A DNA stretch of 64,000 nucleotides from J054 sp963850255 (GTDB taxonomy: Bacteria > Pseudomonadota > Gammaproteobacteria > Steroidobacterales > GCA-2729495): NCBI GenBank assembly GCA_963850255.1, contig CAWKLL010000017.1, positions 1-64,000 on the forward strand, read 5' to 3'. The notes beneath the pieces were generated by a model. The model was not told where the DNA came from, searched no databases, and worked only from the letters and a program-made list of their open reading frames with translations. How positions within the stretch are numbered: the stretch's first letter is position 1; every line of letters begins with the position of its first letter. A program made the position numbers and the translations under genes. Positions 44,045 through 57,147 of this stretch are shown here, piece by piece.

Positions 44045-45565
44045 GAGCGATCAATGCATTGGTCCAGCGCAACGCTCTGGTTCTGCAGCAGCTCCAGGCT
44101 CAGGCGTACGCCGAATCCCGTCGCACCGCCGGGCACCTGGCCGAGTCCGCCGCTGCGGCTGGCAGCGCTCAGGTCCATATGTATCCAGGCAGACTCCTTG
44201 GGTACGAAACGCTGCAGGAAACGCGCTGCCAATATGTGGTCGCCGCTGCCGTCGGTGGAACATTGCAGGATGTCAGCGCGTTTGGACTTCAGCGCCTCGT
44301 CGAAATCCGCATCCATGGGAAACGGCCAGACTCGTTCGCCGCTGCGCCGGCCGGCATCGATGAGCAACGGTCCCAGGCCGTCGCGATTGGCGAAAACGCC
44401 GCTGTAACGCTCGGTCAGGGCATATACGCAGGCCCCGGTCAGGGTGGCGTAGTCGAGAATCAGGCGGGGTTTGTCGCGTCCGGCCAGGGCCAGCGTGTCG
44501 GCCAGCACCATGCGTCCTTCCGCATCGGTATGAATGATTTCTATGCTTTTGCCGTTGCAGGCCGTGACCACGTCGCGCGGCTTGTAAGCCTTTGCGCCAA
44601 TGCGGTTTTCGGTAATTGCCAGCCAGCAGTCGACGGGTCGCGGATAGCCGGTTTCGCTCAGCGCCATGCAGGGTTGCCAGGGCAACGGCGCTGCCGGCCA
44701 TATCCTCATGCATATCGAGCATCGACTTATGCGGTTTGAGATTATTACCGCCGGTATCAAACAGGATGCCCTTGCCCACCAGGGCCGTCGCGTCCTCGCC
44801 GGCTTTTGCACCGTCCGGCCGATAGCTGAGCTTGACGATGCCGGCGTCGCGCCCGGCATTGCCTTGTGAAACGGCCAGAAAGGCTCCGGCGCCAAGCTTG
44901 GCGAGGCGCTTCTCATCATAAAATTCCTGCTGCCAGCCATGGGTCGCGGCCATTTGATCAATGATCTGGCGATAGCCCGCCACATTCAGCAGATTGGGCG
45001 GCAGTGCGGTCAGCCAGCGGGCCAGATTCTGCGCCCGCGCGGCCGCTTCGCAGGCACCCAGGTCCAGGCGTTCGGGCAGTCCGATCAGCCGCAGTCGCTT
45101 CAGCGGCTTGCGCTTGTCGGCTTTGCTGGTGAATTTCGGCATCCGGAAACACTGCGCGTGGGTGGCCAGCAACGTGGCCTCGGCCAGTTTTGGCGCAGTT
45201 CGCGCATCTGCGCCGGGCAGCAGAAGGCCAAGGTTTTTCGGCTGATCCTGCAGCGCCTGGGCGAGCAATTCGCCCAGTTGCTTGAGCAGCGGGAAGCTGT
45301 CGTCGGGCGAAACGCGCAGCCGCATGACGCTGATTCCCGTGGCGCGACGATTGCTCATTCGGCCCTGCACAATGGCATCGGCACCGGCTCGCCGGGCTGC
45401 CGCCTGCAGGCGCAGGCCGTCAGGCAGCTGGCGCCAGTGCGAGGTTTGCGGCCGTTCGGGCAGGATCACCAGCAAGTGGTCGAGTCGATCGATGGCGGTG
45501 CGTGAGACCCGGCCGGGGTTCTGTATCAGGCGCGGCGCAGAAATGGTGGGGAGCAATTCAGACAT
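44041..45565 (-). CDS. Leucyl aminopeptidase family (M17) protein, broken by a +1 frameshift
   Basis: Two overlapping frames together give a complete M17 peptidase of about 507 residues. The first (from 45565) runs through GKGILFDTGGNNLKPHKSML and MHEDMAGSAVALATLH. The second picks up at ALSETGYPRPVDCWLAITEN and carries the metal and active-site motif TDAEGRMVLADTLALAG, ending at 44041. The join is near 44664, where one base too many lies in a GG run. All metal-binding residues and the catalytic Lys and Arg are kept across the two frames. It is therefore probably intact in the cell, with an assembly error here; real decay is the alternative. Confidence 0.85.
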
Positions 45566-45753
45566 GGAGGATCAGCTTGACCAGTTTGCGGGAAACCCCG
45601 ATCATACCTACACTTTCTGCTGCGGCGGCGTCCGGGCCGGGGATTATAAGGTAACTCGCAGCGAGTACCGGTCGGCATGATCCTGGCAGATTCTGCGCCA
45701 GCGCAGCCTGGCTAAACGCAGTACAACCATCTCCCTAATTTGAAAGAGTCGCC

Positions 45754-48419
<2,666 letters not shown>

Positions 48420-48453
48420 TTCGGAATTAGACGAGCACAAGGATCAGTAGCAG

Positions 48454-50101
48454 ATGAGTAGTCGTCAGGAAGTGCGGGTACCCGACCTTGGGGATTTTGC
48501 TGACGTTGAAGTTGTCGAAATCCTGGTCGAGCCCGGCGCACGCGTGGCCGCCGAAGATTCGCTGATTACCCTGGAGACGGACAAGGCCGCGATGGAAGTA
48601 CCGTCGCCCGCCGCCGGTGTGGTTGCCGAGGTAGCGGTCAGCGTCGGTGCCCGGGTGTCAGAAGGCGACCTCATCGTGCTGCTGGACAGCGACGCGCCGG
48701 CTGCTGAAGCAGCATCAGCCTCGAGCGAGACAAAAGCGGCGCCTGCAGCGCCGGTGCAGGAAACTGCCGCGGCCGCTGCGACCGTTGCCGGACCGCAGGC
48801 CATCGAAGTCCCTGAGCTCGGCGATTTTGACGCGGCCGATATTTCCGAAGTGCACATCAAGGTCGATGACGTGGTGGCCGTTGACGATCCGCTGATCACC
48901 CTGGAGACGGACAAGGCTGCGATGGACGTGCCCGCGCCGGTGGCCGGCAAGATCGTTTCCGTAGCCGTGCAGGTGGGTCAGAAGATTGCCAGCGGGGGCC
49001 TGATCGCCGAGGTGCTGGCAAGCACTGCAATACCCGCCAGCGACGACACCCAGACCATTAAACCCAATTTACAGAACGAGGCCCCGGCAGCGCCGGCGCC
49101 GGCCGTGGCTGCGGCGCCAGCGACGGCGCCTGAACCTGCGACTTCAACTGCGGTTCCCGCGGCACTTGCCGCCCATTAACGAAGGCAGTTTCAGCCGCGC
49201 CCATGCCAGTCCTTCGGTGCGCAAGTTTGCCCGTGAGCTTGGCGTTGACCTGGGTCGGGTCAAGGCCAGCGGCAGCAAGGGGCGCATCCTTAAGGAAGAC
49301 GTCAAGAGCTTCGTAAAGGCGATTATGGCTGCACCGCCCGGCGCAGCTTCTGGCGCCGCCGCCCTGCCTGAGGTTCCAAAAGTCGACTTCGCCGCTTTCG
49401 GGCCTGTCGAGGAGAAACCCTTAGGCCGGATCCAGAAAATCTCCGGGCCACGTCTGCGCGCCAGCTGGTTGAATTATCCGCATGTGACGCAATTCGACGA
49501 GGCTGATATCACCGACATGGAGCAGCGTCGCAAAAAACTCAAGCAGGCTGCTGCCGATCGCAATGTGAAACTCACGCCGCTGGCATTTGTCGTGAAAGCT
49601 GTCGTTATTGCGCTGAAGGAATTCCCGATCTTCAATACGTCGATGTCAGAAGACGGTAAGAGCCTGGTCTGGAAACAATATTTCAATCTTGGTTTTGCAG
49701 CCGACACGCCGAATGGCCTGATGGTGCCGGTGATCAAGGACGCTGATCTGAAAGACGTAATGAGTATCGCCCAGGACCTGGGTGAGCTCAGCGCCAAGGC
49801 CCGCGAAGGTAAAATTTCCGCCAAGGAAATGCAGGGCGGCACGTTCACAGTTTCCAGCCTCGGTGGCATCGGCGGTACGCATTTCACACCAATTATCAAT
49901 GCGCCTGAGGTGGCGATTCTCGGCGTTGGGCGCGCCGACTATCGGCCGGTCTGGCAGGACGATGCCTTCGTGCCGCGACTTATACTGCCGTTGTCCCTGT
50001 CCTACGATCATCGCGTGATCGACGGTGCCATGGGCGTCCGCTTTACGACATTCTTGCGCGAAGTTCTGGCAGACGCCGACCGCGTTCTGTTGGGTAGCTG
50101 A
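48454..50101 (+). CDS. aceF: Dihydrolipoamide acetyltransferase E2 (AceF), interrupted by a +1 frameshift
   Basis: The first frame (48454-49179) has two lipoyl domains, each with ETDKAAM (about residues 45 and 155), and an Ala/Pro-rich linker. It then stops. The second frame from about 49166 continues LPPINEGSFSRAHASPSVRK, the peripheral subunit-binding domain, and the catalytic domain with ISGPRLRASWLNYPHVTQFD and the active site LSYDHRVIDGA. One extra base near 49163 explains the break; without it a protein of about 548 residues results. It forms the core of the pyruvate dehydrogenase complex with the genes on either side. Confidence 0.93.
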
Positions 50102-50111
50102 GGGTCGTAGG

Positions 50112-51869
50112 GTGGCTGAACAAATAACCGTGCCGGATCTCGGAGAGTTTGATGCCGTCGAAGTCATCGAGGTACATGTCAAACCCGGCGACAGCGTGGT
50201 GGCAGAAGACCCGTTGATTACCCTGGAAAGCGACAAAGCAGCCATGGAAGTGCCGGCTCCCAAGGCCGGCCAGATTGGCGAACTGCTGGTCAAGCTTGGT
50301 GACAAGGTTTCTACGGGGACGCCCATTGCGACCCTGGAGGCCTCGAGTGAGGCGCCGGCAGAGGCGCCTGCAGCCTTGCCGGCGAGCAAGCAGGAGAGCA
50401 AGTCCGCGGCCGCTAACGCACCGCAGTCCGCTGCCGAAGGCTATACCGGGAAGGTGGATCAGCAGGCCGATCTGCTGGTGCTGGGCTCCGGGCCGGGCGG
50501 ATACACTGCGGCTTTTCGCGCCGCTGATCTGGGTCTGCAGGTGACGCTGGTCGAGCGCTATCCGGTGCTCGGCGGGGTCTGCCTGAATGTTGGCTGCATC
50601 CCGTCCAAGGCCTTGCTGCATGCGGCCAAGGTAATTGAAGACGCAGCTGCCATGACCGAGCATGGCATCAGCTTCGCGCCGCCGAAGATTGATCTGCCCG
50701 TCCTGCGTGGCTGGAAAGACAAGGTGGTTAGCCGACTGGTCGGTGGCCTGTCCTCCATGGCCAAGCAACGCAAGGTAACCGTGGTGGAAGGGACCGGTCG
50801 CTTTCTCTCGCCGCAGCATCTTGCGGTCCAGGGCGAAGCGGGCGAACAAGTGATCGAGTTTCGACAATGCATTATCGCTGCGGGCTCGCAGTCGGCCATG
50901 ATCCCCGGGCTGCCGGAAGATCCGCGGATTATTGATTCCACGGGCGCGCTCGAATTGAGCGAGTTGCCCGAGCGCATGCTGGTGATCGGTGGTGGCATCA
51001 TCGGGTTGGAAATGGCCACGGTGTATGACGCGCTGGGCGTTAAAGTGTCGGTGGTCGAACTCACCGATCAATTGATGCCTGGTGTCGACAAAGACTTACT
51101 CAGGCCCTTCGAGAAGCGCATTCGCGCGCGTTATGAAAGCATTATGCTGGGCACGAAGGTGACCAAGCTGAGTGCGGCCGAGCAGGGTATTACCGTATAT
51201 TTCGAAGGCAAAGAGGCGCCCGAACCGCAGACCTATGGCGTGGTCCTGGTCGCCGTGGGTCGTTCGCCGAACGGTAACAAGATCGATGCCGAACGCGCCG
51301 GCGTCAGCGTTGATGCACGTGGTTTTATCGCGGTGGATAAGCAGCAGCGAACGAATGTGCCGCATATATTTGCCATTGGCGACATTGTTGGTCAGCCAAT
51401 GCTGGCTCACAAAGCCACGCATGAGGGCAAAGTGGCTGCCGAAGTGGCGGCCGGTGAGAAGCGCTATTTTGACGCGCGCGTCATACCGTCAGTGGCCTAT
51501 ACGGACCCGGAAATAGCCTGGGTCGGCGTGACGGAAACCCAGGCCCGCGCCGAGGGTCTCAAGTACGGTAAGGGTCAGTTTCCCTGGGCTGCCAGCGGCA
51601 GGGCGCTGGCGCTCGGTCGTGAAGAGGGCGTTACCAAGCTGCTGTTTGACGAGGACAGCGGGCGCGTTATCGGTGCCGGCATTGTTGGCTCGAACGCCGG
51701 CGACCTGATTGCCGAGGTTGGTCTGGCCATTGAGATGGGCTGTGAAGCTGAGGATATTGGCCTGACCATTCACCCCCATCCCACCTTGTCAGAAACCGTT
51801 GCCATGGCCGCCGAGGCCTTCGATGGCACGCTGACGGATCTATACTTGCCCAAGAAAAAACGTCCTTAG
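50112..51869 (+). CDS. lpd: Dihydrolipoamide dehydrogenase E3 with N-terminal lipoyl domain
   Basis: A 585-residue flavoprotein. A lipoyl domain (about residues 1-80, LESDKAAMEVPAPKAG) and flexible linker precede the E3 body: FAD motif VLGSGPGGYTAAFRAADLG, redox disulfide GGVCLNVGCIPSKALLH (about 156), NAD motif VIGGGIIGLEMATVYDALG and the C-terminal HPHPTLSETVAMAAE. The GTG at 50112 follows GAGGG and starts the lipoyl domain directly; an in-frame upstream extension overlapping aceF is rejected. It regenerates lipoyl disulfide with NAD+. The complex would carry three lipoyl domains in total. Confidence 0.95.
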   Translation: MAEQITVPDLGEFDAVEVIEVHVKPGDSVVAEDPLITLESDKAAMEVPAPKAGQIGELLVKLGDKVSTGTPIATLEASSEAPAEAPAALPASKQESKSAAANAPQSAAEGYTGKVDQQADLLVLGSGPGGYTAAFRAADLGLQVTLVERYPVLGGVCLNVGCIPSKALLHAAKVIEDAAAMTEHGISFAPPKIDLPVLRGWKDKVVSRLVGGLSSMAKQRKVTVVEGTGRFLSPQHLAVQGEAGEQVIEFRQCIIAAGSQSAMIPGLPEDPRIIDSTGALELSELPERMLVIGGGIIGLEMATVYDALGVKVSVVELTDQLMPGVDKDLLRPFEKRIRARYESIMLGTKVTKLSAAEQGITVYFEGKEAPEPQTYGVVLVAVGRSPNGNKIDAERAGVSVDARGFIAVDKQQRTNVPHIFAIGDIVGQPMLAHKATHEGKVAAEVAAGEKRYFDARVIPSVAYTDPEIAWVGVTETQARAEGLKYGKGQFPWAASGRALALGREEGVTKLLFDEDSGRVIGAGIVGSNAGDLIAEVGLAIEMGCEAEDIGLTIHPHPTLSETVAMAAEAFDGTLTDLYLPKKKRP

Positions 51870-51873
51870 ACCC

Positions 51874-52851
51874 TTACACGGCGACCTTTGCGGATTCTCG
51901 TTTGGCCGCATACATAGCGCCGTCGGCCGCGCGTAGCAATTCATCCAGGTCGGGTTCGCGACGTGGCTTATAGCAGGCACCACCGGCAGAAAAGGCAATG
52001 GGATACTGCGGGTCGCGCTCGGCATTGAGCGCCGTTACGCGCTCGCCGAGTCGCTGCATAATCGGCGCGATGTCCGCCAGCGTGCTGCCTGAAAACAATC
52101 CGCAGAACTCGTCGCCGCCAGTACGCGCGACGATGTCGGATTCCCGGCAGGACTTGAGGAAACAGCGCGAGAAATCGATCAGGGCCTGGTCGCCTGCCTC
52201 ATGACCCAAGTTGTCGTTAATGGCCTTGAACCCGTTCAGATCCATGACCAGCAAGGTGGCGGGTTGGTCGCTGCGCTGACACATGGCTAATGCATAAGGT
52301 GCAACAGTCTGAAAACCTCGACGATTCGATAACCCGGTTAGTTCATCCGTCGTCGCCATGGTGACAGAAAACAATTCTGCTTCGACCATTTGTCCCAGGC
52401 TGGTCAGCATTTCGGCATCGCTCGGCAAGAATTCCCGGGCGACCCGGTCAACCAGGCACAGGGTTCCGATCCGGGTTCCATTCGGCGCGCGCAGCGGATA
52501 GCCCGCATAGAAGCGGATCGAGGGGTCGTTGACCACCAGCGGGTTGTCACAGAAACGCGCATCCACTTCTGCGTTATTCACCACGAACACGTCGCTGCCA
52601 ACGATGGCATGTCCGCAAAAAGAGATGTTGCGAGGCGTTTCCGAGGCATCCAGACCGGTGCGTGACTTGAACCACTGGCGATCGCCATCGACCAGGCTGA
52701 CCAGGGCAATGGGCACTTTGAAAATATTTCGCGCCAGCCGCGTAATGCGATCGAAGCGCTCCTCGGGTTCAGTATCCAGCACTTTTAGGGAATGCAGAGA
52801 CTTCAGACGTAGTGTCTCGTCATGCGGGTGGGGTGGCTCGAGCACGATCAA
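51874..52851 (-). CDS. GAF-GGDEF diguanylate cyclase
   Basis: A 325-residue cytoplasmic protein. The GAF domain (about residues 20-160) has FDRITRLARNIFKVPIALVS and ISFCGHAIVGSDVFVV. The GGDEF domain (about 165-325) has DELTGLSNRRGF and the active site ARTGGDEFCGLFSG. No RxxD inhibitory site is evident five residues before GGDEF. It probably makes cyclic-di-GMP in response to a small ligand or redox cue. It converges on lpd with only four bases between stops. Confidence 0.9.
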   Translation of the reverse strand: MIVLEPPHPHDETLRLKSLHSLKVLDTEPEERFDRITRLARNIFKVPIALVSLVDGDRQWFKSRTGLDASETPRNISFCGHAIVGSDVFVVNNAEVDARFCDNPLVVNDPSIRFYAGYPLRAPNGTRIGTLCLVDRVAREFLPSDAEMLTSLGQMVEAELFSVTMATTDELTGLSNRRGFQTVAPYALAMCQRSDQPATLLVMDLNGFKAINDNLGHEAGDQALIDFSRCFLKSCRESDIVARTGGDEFCGLFSGSTLADIAPIMQRLGERVTALNAERDPQYPIAFSAGGACYKPRREPDLDELLRAADGAMYAAKRESAKVAV

Positions 52852-53059
52852 TTCTCCGAATGAGGGGCTGGCTTCGTTCCAGCCAAATCTGGGACGAATT
52901 GTCCTTCGAACGCGCGTTGCGCATCAGTGCAGGGGTCACAATATGTCATCTCTATTCACCAATGGGTAAACGGAGAATACTCTCTAACTCTTTGTTTATT
53001 ATGGTAATTAGTTGTTGTTATTGGTCTGGGCAGTGATTACTGCTGCAGCTATTGATGGA

Positions 53060-53473
53060 TCACCAGGGGAACCCGGCAAGAATCATCGCCATGATCAGGC
53101 AGTAGCTGACACGATAGCCCGCCTGAATCAGGTAAAGCTGCCAGCCCCAGTCGCAAAACAGGTTGTCAGACAGCAAAGCCGTGGCTACCAGCCCGATACC
53201 AAGTAGTGCGCCCAACGCCAGCCCTTCAAATATGCTGTCGGCACCGAAGGCCTGCACAGCAATGGCCAGCGTTGTCGCGCTTATCAGGCAAGCCACTGCA
53301 CTGCCGATCATCGCAGCTGCGGCCGGGCCGAGTTCTTCCGAGGTCTTGTTTAACGCTTTCAACCAAGCTTTGCCGAACAGCAGTGGTGAGTACCAGGCCG
53401 CACCCAGCAGCATGCCGCTAAGGGTTGCTGCAAGAATCCCCGGTGCGCTCAGTGTTGCAAGTTCTATATTCAT
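53060..53473 (-). CDS. DUF1761 family membrane protein
   Basis: A 137-residue protein with four hydrophobic helices. It resembles the DUF1761 family by GMLLGAAWYSPLLFGKAWLK near the N-terminus, ALLGIGLVATALLSDNLF and GYRVSYCLIMAMILAGFPW at the end. Function unknown. It is followed 47 bases on by the stop of the GNAT gene on the same strand. Confidence 0.8.
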   Translation of the reverse strand: MNIELATLSAPGILAATLSGMLLGAAWYSPLLFGKAWLKALNKTSEELGPAAAAMIGSAVACLISATTLAIAVQAFGADSIFEGLALGALLGIGLVATALLSDNLFCDWGWQLYLIQAGYRVSYCLIMAMILAGFPW

Positions 53474-53520
53474 CAGTTGTTGCTCCCGGGGTAATCAGCC
53501 GATTTGCAGCACCACGCTGT

Positions 53521-54054
53521 TCAGTTGCCGTTTACCACACCGTAAATGCAGCAATCCTGAGGTTCGCTGGCCAGGTTTGGAAAAATCAACCATTGGCGCA
53601 GCCTGCCTTCCTGTTGCATGCCGGCTTTTTCGAGTACCCGTGCGGATGCCAGGTTTTCGGCCGCGCAGGTGGCCCAGACTCTTTGTAATCCGGCATTTTC
53701 GAAACACCAGCGAACTATGGCCTGCGCCACGCCGGTCATGATGCCGAGATTCCAGTGATCGTGTGCCAATACATAGCCCAGTTCAGCTTTATGCCTGTCC
53801 GGTATGACCGACACCATGCCGATACAGCTGTCGTTGTCCATGCCGGTTATTGCCCAGGACTTTTCCGCGCCCGTGCCATTGCGATTGATCACATAGGCGA
53901 GGTAGCGCTCGCTGGTTTCGATGGACGTGTGGGTTGACCAAAGCATGTAGCGTGTGACGCGCGGATCGCTGGCATAGTTTTCAAAGACGTCGCGCGCATC
54001 GCCCAGGCGGGGTGGGCGTAGACGGACGCGCTTTGTTGCTGGTGTCTCTTGCAT
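53521..54054 (-). CDS. GNAT N-acetyltransferase (RimJ/RimL-like)
   Basis: A 177-residue GNAT enzyme from the ATG at 54054, which lies just after the nth stop; an in-frame start 81 bases upstream would overlap nth. The pattern is RVRLRPPRLGDARDVFENYA, AELGYVLAHDHWNLGIMTGV with the CoA-binding loop and CAAENLASARVLEKAGMQQEG. This is the RimJ/RimL subfamily that acetylates protein N-termini or small amines. Substrate unknown. Confidence 0.85.
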   Translation of the reverse strand: MQETPATKRVRLRPPRLGDARDVFENYASDPRVTRYMLWSTHTSIETSERYLAYVINRNGTGAEKSWAITGMDNDSCIGMVSVIPDRHKAELGYVLAHDHWNLGIMTGVAQAIVRWCFENAGLQRVWATCAAENLASARVLEKAGMQQEGRLRQWLIFPNLASEPQDCCIYGVVNGN

Positions 54055-54056
54055 AC

Positions 54057-54692
54057 CTAGACTTTTGCCTTCTCTCGATACTCGCATAAATCGAAGATAC
54101 AACAGTTCGCGCAGTCGGGTTTGCGCGCCTTGCACACATAGCGGCCGTGAAGAATCAGCCAGTGATGGGCATCGCGGCGAAACTCCTCGGGGGTAAACTT
54201 GAGCAGCCTTTTTTCCACCGCCAGCGGCGTTTTTCCCGTGGCCAGCCTGGTGCGATTGGCGACCCGGAAAATATGCGTATCTACCGCGATGGTTGGTTCG
54301 CCGAAGGCGGTGTTCAGCACCACGTTGGCAGTCTTTCTTCCAACCCCGGGTAAATTCTCCAGATCTTCGCGCGAGCGGGGTACTTCTCCGGCATGCTTGT
54401 CGAGCAGATATTGGCAGGTCTTAATAATATTGCTGGCCTTGCTGTTAAACAGGCCGATGGTCTTGATGTATTGTTTTAGCCCGCTTTCACCCAGCTCCAG
54501 AATTGCAGCCGGTGTATTCGCAACAGGAAATAATCGCGCCGTCGCTTTATTCACGCCAACATCTGTTGCTTGTGCAGACAGTATGACCGCTACCAGTAAC
54601 TCAAATTCGCTGTTGTAGCGCAGCTCCGTCGTTGGTGCTGGATTGGCCGCGCGCAGGCGAGTGTAGATTTCACTGCGCTTCTGGGCATTCAT
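54057..54692 (-). CDS. nth: Endonuclease III
   Basis: A 211-residue DNA glycosylase/AP lyase that removes oxidised pyrimidines. It has LLVAVILSAQATDVGVNKAT, the helix-hairpin-helix LPGVGRKTANVVLNTAFGEP with the catalytic Lys, then VDTHIFRVANR with Asp. The iron-sulfur cysteines are in VCKARKPDCANCCIFDLC. It ends the rnf operon, as in Escherichia coli (rsxABCDGE-nth), with its start touching the rnfE stop. Confidence 0.96.
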   Translation of the reverse strand: MNAQKRSEIYTRLRAANPAPTTELRYNSEFELLVAVILSAQATDVGVNKATARLFPVANTPAAILELGESGLKQYIKTIGLFNSKASNIIKTCQYLLDKHAGEVPRSREDLENLPGVGRKTANVVLNTAFGEPTIAVDTHIFRVANRTRLATGKTPLAVEKRLLKFTPEEFRRDAHHWLILHGRYVCKARKPDCANCCIFDLCEYREKAKV

Positions 54693-55387
54693 TATTGCTT
54701 CGTTGCCGGCAGTGCCACACTCGTATCAGCCGACTGTTTTCTGTTGATCCAGTTGCGCAATGCCAGCAGGCAGGCCAGCGCAAGGAAGGCGCCGGGTGGC
54801 AGACTCGCCAACAGTAGCCCCTGGCCGGAGGGCAGCAGGCTCAGCTCTAGATCGGCAGCGGCCGGGCCGAACAACAAGTCTGCGCCATGCAACAGGCTGC
54901 CCCGCCCGAACAATTCACGGACGGCGCCCAGGCAAACCAGCACGCCAGCAAACCCCAGGCCGTGGCCCAGGGCATCCATCAGCGCCGGCAGTGCCGAATT
55001 CCGTGAAGCAAACGCTTCGGCCCGGCCCAGAATGACGCAATTGGTGACAATCAGGGGGATGAAGATGCCCAGGCTCTGGTGTAACTCAAACAGGTAGGCC
55101 TGGAAAAACAGATCTACGCCGGTGACAAAGCCGGCGATTATTAGCACAAATGCGGGTAAGCGCAGGTCTGTATGCAGCCAGTGTCGTCCGGCCGAGACCA
55201 GCAGGTTTGAAGCGCATAGCACGGCGAGGGTCGCCAGCCCCAAACCCAGTCCGTTGATCAATGTATTGCTGACGGCCAGCAGTGGGCACAAACCCAGCAG
55301 TTGCACCAGGCCGGGATTTTCGGACCAGACTCCGGACCGGAATATGCGCCGCAGGCTAGGCAGGTTTTCTGGCGCGGGAGTATTCAC
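54692..55387 (-). CDS. rnfE: Rnf electron-transport complex subunit E
   Basis: A 231-residue membrane protein with about six helices of the RnfA/RnfE family. Patterns are FRSGVWSENPGLVQLLGLCP near the start, IPLIVTNCVILGRAEAFAS with the conserved cysteine, and a C-terminal hydrophobic pair of helices. With RnfA it forms the inner iron-sulfur channel between ferredoxin/NADH and the ion-pumping core. It is sixth in rnfABCDGE. Confidence 0.93.
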   Translation of the reverse strand: MNTPAPENLPSLRRIFRSGVWSENPGLVQLLGLCPLLAVSNTLINGLGLGLATLAVLCASNLLVSAGRHWLHTDLRLPAFVLIIAGFVTGVDLFFQAYLFELHQSLGIFIPLIVTNCVILGRAEAFASRNSALPALMDALGHGLGFAGVLVCLGAVRELFGRGSLLHGADLLFGPAAADLELSLLPSGQGLLLASLPPGAFLALACLLALRNWINRKQSADTSVALPATKQ

Positions 55388-55405
55388 GTTGTCATAGCTT
55401 CTGGT

Positions 55406-56086
55406 TCAGCGGCCATCGTCATCATTGTCTGGCCGTGGGTCAATAGCCGGCTTGCTGCCGGCTTCGGTGGGCGCAGAAAAAATCATTGCCTGGTTGCGCG
55501 AAAAATAGTCCAGGGCAGAATACACGGCATCGACGACAGCGCGGCTGGTGATGGTGGCGCCGGTGATGGCGTCAAAGTCGCCACCGTCTCGGCCGAGCGC
55601 CCAGCGGGTTCCGTCCTGCAGGTTTCGATCATCAAAGCCATAGATCCAGGCTGAGCGACTGGTCTCTATGGCGTCGCCCAGCCCGGGCGTCTCTCGATGC
55701 GCGGCGACGCGCACACCGAGCAGCCGGCCGTCGACTGATATTCCGACCAGCAAGCGAATGCGGTCGACGTAGCCATCGGGTGCGACTACGGTAAGAATCG
55801 CAGCAACAGCTTGCCCATCCAGTCGTGCGCGCCAGGCTGGCAGGGCCTCTTCGCTACCTAATGCACCCGCAGTCTTCAGACCGACGACGTCGAGTTGCGG
55901 GGCGTTGTCGAAGCTGCTTGCCGGTGGCAGCAACTCGTCGAGACTGCGCCGCACCTGCTCAGCCTGATTGGCGATTATCCGCTCGCGCGTTGTTGACTCC
56001 AGTCCGGCCAGGCTGGCGGCCACGCCGGCTGCCAGGGCGACCAGGCCTGCAACTGCCCAGGGGCGGCTAATGCCAGTCCGTTTCAC
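55406..56086 (-). CDS. rnfG: Rnf complex flavoprotein subunit G
   Basis: A 226-residue subunit with one N-terminal helix and a periplasmic FMN domain. FMN attaches covalently to the threonine of the motif DAITGATITSRAVVDAV near residue 178. GYVDRIRLLVGISVDGRLLG and VAAHRETPGLGDAIE are typical. Its start overlaps the rnfD stop. Confidence 0.94.
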   Translation of the reverse strand: MKRTGISRPWAVAGLVALAAGVAASLAGLESTTRERIIANQAEQVRRSLDELLPPASSFDNAPQLDVVGLKTAGALGSEEALPAWRARLDGQAVAAILTVVAPDGYVDRIRLLVGISVDGRLLGVRVAAHRETPGLGDAIETSRSAWIYGFDDRNLQDGTRWALGRDGGDFDAITGATITSRAVVDAVYSALDYFSRNQAMIFSAPTEAGSKPAIDPRPDNDDDGR

Positions 56087-57147
56087 GACGGGGGTCCCGG
56101 GTTCTGCCCGTAAATGTCAGGATGCAGATACCGGTCCAGCAAGGGTGCGGTCATATTCATAAACAGCACAGCAAAGGCAACGCCATCCGGGTAACTGCCC
56201 CAGCTACGCAACAGGTATATCAGTACCCCGATGCCGGCGCCGAACACCAGGCGGCCGCGTGGTGTTGCGGCCGCCGAAACCGGGTCCGTGGCAATGAAAA
56301 AAGCGCATAACATGGCGCCGCCGCTAAACAGGTGGAAACCCGGTGACGGGTGTAAGGCCGGGTCAATGAGGTAAAACACGGCGGCGCAACCGAGCAGCCC
56401 GCCCAGTACGCCGACAGGAATATGCCAGCGAATGACCCCGCGCCAAAGCAGATAGAAGCCGCCGAGCGCGATGAAGTTATTAATCCATTCCCAGCCGCGA
56501 CCGCCAAAGTCGCCAAATAGAGCGTCGCTGCTAATTTCATAAACGGTGCGCATTTGGCCGAGTCCGAGCTTCATGCTGTCGAGTGGTGTCGCCCGCGTCA
56601 GTGCGTCGAGACTGGCGCCATCGGGTAGTGAACCGGTCAGGGTGAAGCGCAGGCTGGCCATAAAACCCAGCGGCTGATAGTCGAGGTCACCGATGCGCGG
56701 TGGTACCCAGTTGGTGAGTTGTTCAGGGAACGACACCAATAGTGCGACATAGCCAGCCATGGCCGGATTGAAAAGATTAGCGCCGAGGCCGCCATACAGA
56801 TGCTTGGCAACGCCGATCGCGAAAAAGCTGCCCAAGGCCGTAATCCACCAGGGGGTTAGCGGCGGCAGCGCAAAGGCCAGCAGGACCCCGGTAACAACGG
56901 CGCTGCCATCGAACAGGTACATTTGTGCGGGTCGCCCGCGAAGTCGCAGGGCCAGGTATTCGGTACCTAGCGCGGCCAGAATTGCGACGGCACAGTTAAA
57001 CACCAGCCCGAAACCGAAAAACCAGACATAGGCAAGCAGCGCGGGTGCAAGCGCATAAAGTACCTGGCGCATCATCACCGGAACGTGAAAGGGGCTGCGC
57101 AAATGCGGCGCCAAACCCGCCAGCCTGGAGCTTTCAGTCGCGCTCAT
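56083..57147 (-). CDS. rnfD: Rnf complex membrane flavoprotein subunit D
   Basis: About 354 residues with some eight to ten helices. The FMN-binding threonine lies in ALTRATPLDS (about residue 205). The start RSPFHVPVMMRQVLYALAPA and FIATDPVSAAATPRGRLVFG are family patterns. The ATG at 57147 is preferred over one at 57168 because it shortens the overlap with rnfC to 14 bases. Confidence 0.94.
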   Translation of the reverse strand: MSATESSRLAGLAPHLRSPFHVPVMMRQVLYALAPALLAYVWFFGFGLVFNCAVAILAALGTEYLALRLRGRPAQMYLFDGSAVVTGVLLAFALPPLTPWWITALGSFFAIGVAKHLYGGLGANLFNPAMAGYVALLVSFPEQLTNWVPPRIGDLDYQPLGFMASLRFTLTGSLPDGASLDALTRATPLDSMKLGLGQMRTVYEISSDALFGDFGGRGWEWINNFIALGGFYLLWRGVIRWHIPVGVLGGLLGCAAVFYLIDPALHPSPGFHLFSGGAMLCAFFIATDPVSAAATPRGRLVFGAGIGVLIYLLRSWGSYPDGVAFAVLFMNMTAPLLDRYLHPDIYGQNPGPPS